Assembly: GCA_021850135.1 (NCBI GenBank)
Contig: JAJZRV010000010.1
Location: 1 to 43,838 of the forward strand
DNA length: 43,838 bases
Direction: 5' to 3'
Source: Pseudomonadota bacterium
Lineage (GTDB): Bacteria > Pseudomonadota > Gammaproteobacteria > Burkholderiales > Ferrovaceae
Shown: positions 7,801 through 17,910 of the stretch, one piece after another
Position numbering within the stretch: the first letter of the stretch is position 1
Layout of the letters: each line of letters starts with the position of its first letter
Position numbers and translations under genes: made by a program
The notes under the pieces: model-generated
Databases searched by the model: none
What the model was told of the DNA's origin: nothing
Seen by the model: only the letters and a program-made list of their open reading frames with translations

Positions 7801-8562
7801 ATTTTTCACGATCCATTCTGGATGGCCTTTGCCGTCGTCATCATGGTGCTCTCGGCCCTGGCGCATGGTGTGCTGGGCTTTGGCTTTCCTCTGATTTCCA
7901 CTCCGGTCATCGCGCTCGTGGCCGACATGCAGACGGCCGTGCTGCTGACCGTACTGCCCAATCTCGCGGTCAACCTCGTCAGCATCGTGCGGGGCGGGCA
8001 GTGGCAGGAGAGCCTGGGGCGTTACTGGCCCATGGCCATCTGGGTGCTGCTGGGCACGCTGCTGGGCACCCGGGTGCTGATGAGCGTCGATCCCGCGCCG
8101 CTCAAGGTACTGCTGGCATTGATGATTGCGATCTACCTGGCCCAGGATCGCATCAAGCAGCTCGACTGGTCTTTCATCGCGCGTCACCCGCGCGTTTCCG
8201 GAATGGTGCTGGGCCTGTTCGCCGGTGTGCTGTCCGGCAGCGTGAACGTGTCCCTGCCGCCGCTCGTGATCTACTTCATGGCCCTGGGCCTCAATCCCCT
8301 GGCAATGACGCAGATCCTCAATCTGTGCTTTCTTTCGGGAAAGGCGGCGCAGGCCGGCGCTTTTGCACTGGCAGGCCACTTCGATAATGAGGTGTTGATG
8401 CTCTCCCTGCCGCTGGCCCTGCTGTCCGTCGCCATACTGGTGTTGGGCATGCGTTTGCGGCGCGGCATTCAGCCCGAGCTTTACCGCCGACTGGTCTTCT
8501 GGTCCCTGGGGATCATTGCGCTCCTGCTTGCAGGACAAGGATTGGCGCCGCTTTTGGGGTAA
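7801..8562 (+). CDS. TauE/SafE-family (DUF81) membrane permease
   Basis: About 250 residues with eight or so hydrophobic segments and repeated small-residue helices (HGVLGFGFPLIST, GLFAGVLSGSVNVSLPP), typical of TauE/SafE sulfite or organosulfonate exporters. The substrate is unknown; an anion linked to oxalate or C2 metabolism is possible given the neighbours. The first in-frame ATG is at 7822 (246 aa), but no ribosome site lies within reach of it. GGGGGAG (7789-7795) lies 5 nt before an in-frame ATT at 7801, which would add IFHDPFW and give 253 aa. I give 7801 as the probable start with low certainty. The gene begins only 14 bp after the oxlT terminator, so its promoter is unclear. Confidence 0.8.
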   Translation: MFHDPFWMAFAVVIMVLSALAHGVLGFGFPLISTPVIALVADMQTAVLLTVLPNLAVNLVSIVRGGQWQESLGRYWPMAIWVLLGTLLGTRVLMSVDPAPLKVLLALMIAIYLAQDRIKQLDWSFIARHPRVSGMVLGLFAGVLSGSVNVSLPPLVIYFMALGLNPLAMTQILNLCFLSGKAAQAGAFALAGHFDNEVLMLSLPLALLSVAILVLGMRLRRGIQPELYRRLVFWSLGIIALLLAGQGLAPLLG

Positions 8563-8586
8563 TTTGGGGCGGGATTAAACGGGGAG

Positions 8587-8620
8587 GCGCTTGACCCGAG
8601 TCAAGGACTCGGGAAAGCGC
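8587..8620 (+). terminator. Long hairpin after the permease gene (possible terminator)
   Basis: GCGCTT (8587-8592) and CCCGAGTC (8595-8602) pair with GACTCGGG (8606-8613) and AAGCGC (8615-8620) around a 3-nt loop, a 14-bp stem with one small bulge. Only a weak TTTT follows, at about 8634, so termination is not certain. The same bases contain an FNR/FixK-type palindrome. Confidence 0.5.
8591..8604. promoter_or_regulatory. FixK/FNR-type palindrome upstream of frc
   Basis: TTGACCCGAGTCAA is a perfect TTGAC-N4-GTCAA dyad, the general form bound by FNR/FixK/DNR proteins. Its centre (8597.5) predicts a class II start near 8639, and TATCCT (8627-8632, 4 of 6 matches to TATAAT) lies exactly where the -10 would be. 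This would give frc a leader of about 310 nt. Confidence 0.45.
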
Positions 8621-8693
8621 GTGCCTTATCCTGTTTTGCAGGCTGAATCCAGCGTTTTTCGAAGCGATTGAAGCGGGTGCAGATACGCGATAA

Positions 8694-8891
8694 ACGGAAC
8701 AACCCAATGGATTCCCCAGTCCATCCATTTCTGTCGCCGCAGCGGCCGAAATGGGCGCTGCCATCACCGGCGGCCAGATCCGCCCTGCACTGGATAAGGG
8801 CGGGGGCTCGGGCGTCCGGGCTCTGGTGGGCATGGCGATTGACCGCGAGAAATATTCGAGCGGTACAATGAACCAGGCGATGTACAAATAA
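8694..8891 (+). pseudogene. Small open frame or gene remnant between the permease and frc
   Basis: The frame is open from after TAA (8691-8693) to TAA at 8889-8891. Its only ATG starts are internal (8751 gives 46 aa). The encoded peptide (SVAAAAEMGAAITGGQIRP, later GVRALVGMAIDREKYSSG) has balanced composition and GC-rich third codon positions, unlike the proline/arginine-rich shadow frames opposite. I do not recognise it. It lacks a normal start, so it may be the 3' remnant of a lost gene, a frameshifted gene (an ATG at 8707 is in another frame), or a small protein with a rare start. It ends 58 bp before the frc ATG. Confidence 0.35.
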
Positions 8892-8949
8892 TTTACGTTT
8901 CAAAATAACAACTGAAGTTCGTTTTCAGAAACTTGTGAGTGAGGAGACT

Positions 8950-10191
8950 ATGGAGAAAGCGCTGTCGGGTATTCGGATTCTTGACATGACACACGTTCAG
9001 GCTGGGCCGACGTCGTCGCAATTGCTGGCCTGGTTGGGCGCAGATGTGATCAAGTTCGAGCCCCCCACGGGCGACATCACCCGGGGGCAACTGCGGGACA
9101 TTCCCAATGCAGATAGCCTTTATTTCACCATGCTCAACTGCAACAAGCGTTCCATTACGGCCAACATGAAAAACCCGGCCGGCAAGGAAGTGTTTGTGGA
9201 GCTTCTGAAGAAGTGCGACGTGGTCATGGAAAACTTCGGCCCCGGCGTACTGGATCGTTTCGGATTTACCTGGAGCAAGGTGCACGAAATCAACCCGCGC
9301 ATCGTGATGGCCTCCATCAAGGGGTTCGGTTCGACCGGACCTTATTCCGAGTTCAAGGCTTATGAAAACGTGGCCCAGGCCATGGGGGGCTCCATGAGCA
9401 CCACCGGATACGATGACGGCCCACCCCTCGTCACCGGCGCCCAGATCGGCGACTCCGGCACGGGGTTGCACCTGGCCATCGGTATTCTGGCGGCGTTGCA
9501 GGCCCGGGTTCGCACCGGCAAGGGGCAGTACGTCGAAGTGGCCATGATGGATTCGGTAATGAACCTGTGTCGCGTCAAGTTCCGCGATCACCAGCGCCTG
9601 ACCCGCGGCAACCTGCCCGAGTATTCCATTGACACCACGGGCCGTCACGCAACACCGCGCGGCGGCAATGACTCGGGCGGCGGCCAGTTGGGCAATGCGG
9701 TCAAGTGCAAACCCGGCGGCCCCAATGACTACATCTACGTGGTGGTGCAGGAAGCCGTTTGGGAAAACCTGGCCCGTCGCATGGGGGGCGATGCCCTCCT
9801 GGGAGACGCGCGTTTCTCCACCATCGGCGAACGTCGCAAAAACCAGGCCGTCATGTGGAAGATGCTCGACGATTTTGCCAGCCAGTACACCAAACGGGAA
9901 TTCATGGCCATCCTCAATGAAATTGATGTGCCTTGCGGTCCCATCATGAGCACCGAGGACCTTGCCAACGACGAACACGTCCGCCTGCGCGACATGTACG
10001 TGGAACTGGACCATCCGGTGCGCGGAAACTGGTACAACGTCGGCATGCCCATCAAGCTTTCGGACAACCACGTGCCCATGGAGCGCTCCCCGTTGCTGGG
10101 CGAACACACGGACCAGATCCTGCAGGAAGTGTTGGGTTGGGACGATGCCAAGATCGAAGCCCAGCGCAGTGCTGGCGCATTCACCAAATAA
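8950..10191 (+). CDS. frc: Formyl-CoA:oxalate CoA-transferase (class III)
   Basis: Moves CoA from formyl-CoA to oxalate, giving oxalyl-CoA and formate, the activation step of oxalate metabolism in the cytoplasm. The 413-aa protein resembles Oxalobacter Frc throughout: LDMTHVQAGP near the N-terminus, PNADSLYFTMLNCNKRSI, VMENFGPGVLDRFGFTW, and IGDSGTGLHL with the catalytic Asp at residue 168 (Asp169 in Oxalobacter). The glycine-rich loop PRGGNDSGGGQ is also present. I start at ATG 8950, with GAGGAG at 8941-8946, rather than at the in-frame GTG 8935 that the ribosome site would overlap. It precedes the formyltransferase-like gene by 41 bp, so the two are likely co-transcribed. No oxalyl-CoA decarboxylase gene is nearby. 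A close relative using succinyl- or acetyl-CoA as donor is the main alternative. Confidence 0.93.
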   Translation: MEKALSGIRILDMTHVQAGPTSSQLLAWLGADVIKFEPPTGDITRGQLRDIPNADSLYFTMLNCNKRSITANMKNPAGKEVFVELLKKCDVVMENFGPGVLDRFGFTWSKVHEINPRIVMASIKGFGSTGPYSEFKAYENVAQAMGGSMSTTGYDDGPPLVTGAQIGDSGTGLHLAIGILAALQARVRTGKGQYVEVAMMDSVMNLCRVKFRDHQRLTRGNLPEYSIDTTGRHATPRGGNDSGGGQLGNAVKCKPGGPNDYIYVVVQEAVWENLARRMGGDALLGDARFSTIGERRKNQAVMWKMLDDFASQYTKREFMAILNEIDVPCGPIMSTEDLANDEHVRLRDMYVELDHPVRGNWYNVGMPIKLSDNHVPMERSPLLGEHTDQILQEVLGWDDAKIEAQRSAGAFTK

Positions 10192-10232
10192 CCCGTTACG
10201 CAAACCAGATCACAGACAGGAGTTTCTAGCTT

Positions 10233-11165
10233 ATGAAGATCGTCATCATCGGACAACAGGACTTTGGAAAAGCGGTGCTGGAGGCTTTTCTAGCCCGTGG
10301 TGATGAAGTGGCCGGGGTGTTCTGCGCGCCCGAAAAAGAGGGTGCGCGCCCCGATCCGCTGCGTATTGCCGCACAGGAAAAAGGGCTCAAGGTTTTTCAG
10401 TTGCCCTCGCTCAAGGATGCCAAGGCCATCGAGATCATGCGCGAACTCGCACCCGAGATCGGCATCATGGCCTACGTGCTGCAATTTGCCCCACAGGAGT
10501 TCGTCAATATTCCGAAGCACGGCACGATTCAGTACCACCCCTCGCTGTTGCCGCTGTACCGGGGCCCCAGCTCGATCAACTGGCCGATCATCCGTGGCGA
10601 CAGCAAAACCGGGTTGACCATTTTCCGTCCGGACGACGGGCTGGATGAAGGCCCCGTGGTCTTGCAGAAGGAAACCCCCATCAGTGCCGACGACACCCTG
10701 GGCTCGGTTTATTTCGACCGTCTGTTCCCCATGGGGGTTGCTGCCATGCTGGAGGCCGCCGACCTGGTGGTGGCCGGCCGTCACAAGGAAGTCGTGCAGG
10801 ATGAGTCCGTGGCCACCTACGAAGGATGGTGCCGCGCTGCCGAGTCCCGCATCAACTGGCACAACCACGTGGATTTCGTCTACAACCTGATCCGCGGCTG
10901 CAACCCGGCCCCGGGCGCCTGGACGACCCTGCTGGGCAAGAAAGTGCAGTTGTTCGAGGCACGCAAGCACCCGTTCCACACGTTTGGCGCCGTCAAGGGC
11001 AAGGTCGGCGAAGTTTCCGATATCGGGCCGGATAGCCTGCGCATCACGGCACAGGGCGGGCAAATCGAGGTGTTCAAGCTCAAGCACGAAGACGGCAAAA
11101 AAATCAGCGCCGCCGAATTCGTCAAGGAGCATGGCCTCGTGGTGGGGACCGCCTTCGGAAGTTAA
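10233..11165 (+). CDS. Formyltransferase-family protein, 10-formyltetrahydrofolate hydrolase-domain type
   Basis: A 310-aa protein matching in length and sequence the N-terminal hydrolase domain of 10-formyl-THF dehydrogenase (ALDH1L) more than methionyl-tRNA formyltransferase. Seen: N-terminal MKIVIIGQQDFG, then GTIQYHPSLLPLYRG with active-site His102, then PDDGLDEG with Asp138, and a C-terminal Fmt_C-like domain with NLIRGCNPAPGAWT. At the position of the catalytic Asn of Fmt (Ile in ALDH1L) this protein has Gln100. It is probably in one transcript with frc and ends at a strong terminator. A role in moving or releasing the formyl group of 10-formyl-THF, formate or formyl-CoA during oxalate use is an inference. 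It is unlikely to be the housekeeping fmt, which normally sits with def. Confidence 0.85.
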   Translation: MKIVIIGQQDFGKAVLEAFLARGDEVAGVFCAPEKEGARPDPLRIAAQEKGLKVFQLPSLKDAKAIEIMRELAPEIGIMAYVLQFAPQEFVNIPKHGTIQYHPSLLPLYRGPSSINWPIIRGDSKTGLTIFRPDDGLDEGPVVLQKETPISADDTLGSVYFDRLFPMGVAAMLEAADLVVAGRHKEVVQDESVATYEGWCRAAESRINWHNHVDFVYNLIRGCNPAPGAWTTLLGKKVQLFEARKHPFHTFGAVKGKVGEVSDIGPDSLRITAQGGQIEVFKLKHEDGKKISAAEFVKEHGLVVGTAFGS

Positions 11166-11189
11166 AGCAGCACACGCGTTACAGGGCAG

Positions 11190-11226
11190 AAAGCAACAGG
11201 CCGGGGAAACCCGGCCTGTTGCTTTT
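11190..11226 (+). terminator. Rho-independent terminator of frc-formyltransferase
   Basis: A 16-bp perfect stem (11190-11205 with 11210-11225; AAAGCAACAGGCCGGG on the left) closed by the tetraloop GAAA, with the stem ending in TTTT. The last T is the first base of the stop codon of the convergent CRP/FNR gene. Confidence 0.93.
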
Positions 11227-11888
11227 CAACTCTCCGTCTTGTCGGCAGACGGAGGCTGGGGATGGTGGTGGAGCAGGCGGCTCAGGGTTTCTGGCGAAAT
11301 GTTCAAATGCAGGGCCAGCTCTTTTTTGGGCAGCAGATTGGCCATGTCGGGGTTTTTGCGCATGAAGCGATCCATCCGGCCGGCAGCATCGAGGAGGTGC
11401 AGGGTGATGGTGTGGGCCATGATTTCGCTCATCAGGCGCATGACCTCGTATTCGAAATCGTGCTTGAGCTTGGGGTAGCGATCCATGAACTCGGCCCAGA
11501 CAGGAATCGGGCACTTGGCCACGCGGACCCGGGTGACGGCACGGATGCTGTAGGGTGCGCGATTTTCCAGGCGCCATGCGGCATAGCTGGTCTCGATCTG
11601 CGTTTCGCGGGCAAAGCGCAGGATCATTTCCTTGCCTTCCGGATTGGCTACCACCCGTTTGAGCACGCCCTCCAGGATGAAGTACTGATCCATTTCGGAG
11701 GCGCCCTGCACCAGCAGGGCATCGCCTTTCTTGACTTCGGCGATGGTCAGGTGATTTTCCAGCTCAAGCAGTTCCTGCTCCGTCAGGCAGCGCAGCACGA
11801 CATTGTTGCGCATCAATCCGCGCAACATGATGCGCAGCGGATGCCGCGAAAGTGGCGTTTCAAGAAAATTGCTGCTTGTGGTTGTCAT
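11226..11888 (-). CDS. CRP/FNR-family transcriptional regulator
   Basis: A 220-aa regulator. An N-terminal cyclic-nucleotide-binding-type beta-barrel covers about residues 30-140 (KKGDALLVQGASEMDQYFIL, then GVLKRVVANPEGKEMIL), followed by the dimer helix and a C-terminal helix-turn-helix. The recognition helix reads ISPETLSRLL, with the E-x-x-S-R residues by which FNR reads TTGA half-sites. It lacks the cysteine cluster of true FNR (a single N-terminal Cys), so it is not an iron-sulfur oxygen sensor of that type; the signal is unknown. It is convergent with the formyltransferase gene and divergent from pyrG. TTGAT/TTGAC dyads near oxlT and frc are plausible targets. A TATAAT box sits 8 bp before the ATG, so the mRNA is probably near-leaderless. 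Confidence 0.92.
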   Translation of the reverse strand: MTTTSSNFLETPLSRHPLRIMLRGLMRNNVVLRCLTEQELLELENHLTIAEVKKGDALLVQGASEMDQYFILEGVLKRVVANPEGKEMILRFARETQIETSYAAWRLENRAPYSIRAVTRVRVAKCPIPVWAEFMDRYPKLKHDFEYEVMRLMSEIMAHTITLHLLDAAGRMDRFMRKNPDMANLLPKKELALHLNISPETLSRLLHHHPQPPSADKTES

Positions 11889-11898
11889 GACGCGTCAT
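11887..11898. promoter_or_regulatory. Palindrome overlapping the CRP/FNR gene start
   Basis: ATGACGCGTCAT is a perfect 12-bp palindrome that overlaps the start codon of the regulator gene and touches its -10 box. Its TGA-N4-TCA spacing differs from the FNR-type TGA-N6-TCA, so it may be bound by another protein. Confidence 0.45.
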
Positions 11899-11902
11899 TA
11901 TA
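11897..11902 (-). promoter_or_regulatory. -10 box of the CRP/FNR regulator gene
   Basis: TATAAT on the minus strand, 8 bp before the ATG at 11888. A weak -35 (TTTTCT, 11925-11920) sits 17 bp upstream. Confidence 0.55.
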
Positions 11903-11933
11903 AAGCTACTTTGCCCGTCAGAAAAACTGGAGT

Positions 11934-14474
<2,541 letters not shown>

Positions 14475-14499
14475 ATGACTGCATACATACCAAGGATAA

Positions 14500-15783
<1,284 letters not shown>

Positions 15784-15795
15784 TCGCAGGGTGGC

Positions 15796-16101
15796 ATGCT
15801 GGAACCCGGACGCTGGCTGCGCTACGCGCTGCTATTGATGATCGTGATGCTGGGTTATGCCCTCACGCTGGGCAAGGGGGGGTGGCTGCACATTCGCTCG
15901 CTGGACCAGCAGATCGCCGCACAGAGGGCCAGCAACCAGGAACTGCAGAAGCGCAATGAGGCGCTTTCTGCAGAAGTCCAGGACCTGCGCAAGGGATCGG
16001 ACGCACTGGAAGAACGTGCCCGCGTGGAACTGGGCATGGTACGCCAGGGTGAAACCTACTACCGTCTGGTGGAGACGCCTCCCAAGACAAACCGGCCTTA
16101 A
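15796..16101 (+). CDS. ftsB: Cell division protein FtsB
   Basis: A 101-aa divisome protein that bridges FtsL and FtsQ at the inner membrane. One N-terminal membrane segment (about residues 10-28, YALLLMIVMLGYALTLG), then a periplasmic coiled coil (LDQQIAAQRASNQELQKRN, continuing LSAEVQDLRKG), then the conserved ALEERARVELGMVRQGETYY region. It lies 12 bp after eno, the usual place in this group. AGGG precedes the ATG. It is convergent with bamD, with a 14-bp gap. Confidence 0.93.
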   Translation: MLEPGRWLRYALLLMIVMLGYALTLGKGGWLHIRSLDQQIAAQRASNQELQKRNEALSAEVQDLRKGSDALEERARVELGMVRQGETYYRLVETPPKTNRP

Positions 16102-16115
16102 CGCCGCCTGCCGCC

Positions 16116-16925
16116 TTACCAGAAGACCCGCCACCAGGGGCGATCCACCACGGCATCCTTCTTGTCATTGAGATACTTGCTGTTGGGAAAGTCCTGTTGC
16201 AGGACGCGCAGCGTGTCGTCCCGCAAATGGTGCAGCCCCATGGCGTTATAACTGCCGTACATGATGAACAACGCCTCTTCCACCGCGGGCGACCTGGGGT
16301 AGCTGCGCAGGATTTCCTGGGCACGGTTGGCGGCGGCGAGATACGCCTGGCGCCGGTAATAGTAGCGCGCGGTGGCGATATCGCCCTGGGCCATGGCGTT
16401 GACGAGGTAGGTCATGCGCACCGTGGCGTCTTCCGCGTAGCGGCTGTCAGGGAAGCGGGTGACGAGTTCCTTGAATGCATCGAAGGATTCGCGCGTGGGC
16501 TTGATGTCGCGTTCGGCAAGGTCGCGGCTGCTGTAGATGCCAAAGATGCCCAGATCGTCGTTGAAGTTGGCCAACCCCTTCATGTAATAGGCGTAATCCA
16601 CGCTGGGATGGTTGGGGTGGGCTTTGATGAAACGATCCGCTTCACTGACGGCCGAAGCGGTTTCATGCTGCTTGTAGTAGGAATAGATCTGTTCCAGTTG
16701 CGCCTGCTGCGAGTAGGCCCCATAGGGGTAGCGCGACTCGAGCGACTCGTAGAGTTTGGAGGCCTTTTCGTAATTGCCGTCCTGAAGCTCCGCCTTGGCC
16801 TCGGCGTGCAGCTTGGCTGCAGACCAGTCCTTGGTCGGATCGGCGTCGTTCTCGAAGGCGCCGCAGCCGGTGAGCAGGGCTGCCACGAGCAGGGGGGCGA
16901 TTCGCGTTAAACTGGAGGTCGTCAT
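16116..16925 (-). CDS. bamD: Outer membrane assembly lipoprotein BamD (ComL)
   Basis: Essential lipoprotein of the BAM complex that folds outer-membrane proteins. A signal peptide ends in the lipobox LLTGC (lipidated Cys at residue 21 from this start), followed by tetratricopeptide-like repeats (NYEKASKLYESLESRYPYG, DRFIKAHPNHPSVDYAYYMKG, TARYYYRRQAYLAAANRAQ). Length is about 269 aa, slightly longer than the E. coli protein. I use the ATG at 16925; an in-frame ATG at 16937 adds four residues and lies 1 bp from the divergent rluD start. A TATAAT box on this strand is at 16957-16952, inside the rluD 5' coding region. Confidence 0.94.
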   Translation of the reverse strand: MTTSSLTRIAPLLVAALLTGCGAFENDADPTKDWSAAKLHAEAKAELQDGNYEKASKLYESLESRYPYGAYSQQAQLEQIYSYYKQHETASAVSEADRFIKAHPNHPSVDYAYYMKGLANFNDDLGIFGIYSSRDLAERDIKPTRESFDAFKELVTRFPDSRYAEDATVRMTYLVNAMAQGDIATARYYYRRQAYLAAANRAQEILRSYPRSPAVEEALFIMYGSYNAMGLHHLRDDTLRVLQQDFPNSKYLNDKKDAVVDRPWWRVFW

Positions 16926-16938
16926 AGCGGAAGTCATT

Positions 16939-17910
16939 ATGCAATCCCCGGATTATACCAGCCTCGAAGAAACAGACCCCATTGAAACCCGTATGCCGCC
17001 CGAGTGCGCAGGATTGCGCCTGGACCAGGCGCTGGTTCGCCTGTTTCCCGATTTTTCGCGCAGTCGCCTGCAGCGTTGGGTTCGGGAGGGATGCATCCTG
17101 CTGGAGGGGGTGCCCGCCACGCCAAAAATGAAAGTCTGGAGCGGCGAACGGGTGACCCTGCAGATTCCAGACGATGCGGACTCCGAGGAGATCGTTGCCG
17201 AAGCCATCGACATCGAGGCAGTGTACGAGGACGCGGCTGTGCTGGTCATCAACAAGCCGCCGGGGCTGGTGGTGCATCCGGGCAACGGCAATCGTAGCGG
17301 GACGCTACAGAACGCCCTGCTGCATCGCGATCCGCGTCTTGCCGCAGTGCCACGATGCGGCATCGTACACCGCCTGGACAAGGACACCAGCGGGCTGATG
17401 GTGGTGGCCCGCACCTTGCAGGCGCATGCCGAGCTGGTGCGCCAATTGCAGGCCCGGTCGGTGCATCGCCATTACTGGGCCCTGGTGCAGGGCCATGTCA
17501 AAAGTGACGGTACGGTGGATGCGCCGATCGGGCGTCATCCCACGCAGCGCACGCGCATGGCGGTCGTCTCGGGCGGTCGCCCTGCCATCACCCATTACAC
17601 CATCGTGGAACGCCTGCCTTGCCACACCCTGGTGGAATGCCGGCTGGAAACCGGGCGCACGCACCAGATCCGCGTGCACATGCAGCATCTGGGTTTTTCC
17701 CTGGCAGGCGATCCGGTGTACGGCGGGCGTCCTGCCAGGCTGGATGCGCGCTCGAGCGAGGCCTTGCAGCAGTTTGGGCGCCAGGCATTGCATGCCTTTC
17801 GCCTGGGGCTCATGCACCCGGTCAGTGCGGCACCGATGCTCTGGGAGATTCCCATGGCGCCCGATATGGCCGCCCTCCTGGCGGTGCTGCGCGGGGCACG
17901 CCATGAATGA
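16939..17910 (+). CDS. rluD: Ribosomal large subunit pseudouridine synthase D
   Basis: Isomerises uridines in helix 69 of 23S rRNA. The 323-aa protein has an N-terminal S4-like RNA-binding domain (about residues 20-90, RLDQALVRLFPDFSRSRLQ) and the RsuA/RluD catalytic core with HRLDKDTSGL, which holds the catalytic Asp, plus GRTHQIRVHMQHLG. I start at ATG 16939, with GGAA 6 nt upstream; the frame is open further upstream but only as shadow of bamD. It overlaps pgeF by 8 bp, so the two form an operon, as they do in many proteobacteria next to bamD. Confidence 0.95.
   Translation: MQSPDYTSLEETDPIETRMPPECAGLRLDQALVRLFPDFSRSRLQRWVREGCILLEGVPATPKMKVWSGERVTLQIPDDADSEEIVAEAIDIEAVYEDAAVLVINKPPGLVVHPGNGNRSGTLQNALLHRDPRLAAVPRCGIVHRLDKDTSGLMVVARTLQAHAELVRQLQARSVHRHYWALVQGHVKSDGTVDAPIGRHPTQRTRMAVVSGGRPAITHYTIVERLPCHTLVECRLETGRTHQIRVHMQHLGFSLAGDPVYGGRPARLDARSSEALQQFGRQALHAFRLGLMHPVSAAPMLWEIPMAPDMAALLAVLRGARHE
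16952..16957 (-). promoter_or_regulatory. -10 box of bamD
   Basis: TATAAT on the minus strand inside the first codons of rluD, 15-27 bp before the two candidate bamD starts. No clear -35. Confidence 0.5.

Noticed and set aside
8513-8903. Minus-strand open frames of 100-124 codons in the permease-frc gap
   Set aside because: Pro/Ser/Arg-rich shadows; the plus frame ending at 8891 has the better codon pattern.
10233-11165. Housekeeping methionyl-tRNA formyltransferase (fmt)
   Set aside because: It lacks the Fmt catalytic Asn, resembles the ALDH1L hydrolase domain in YHPSLLP and DDGLDEG, and is linked to frc rather than def.
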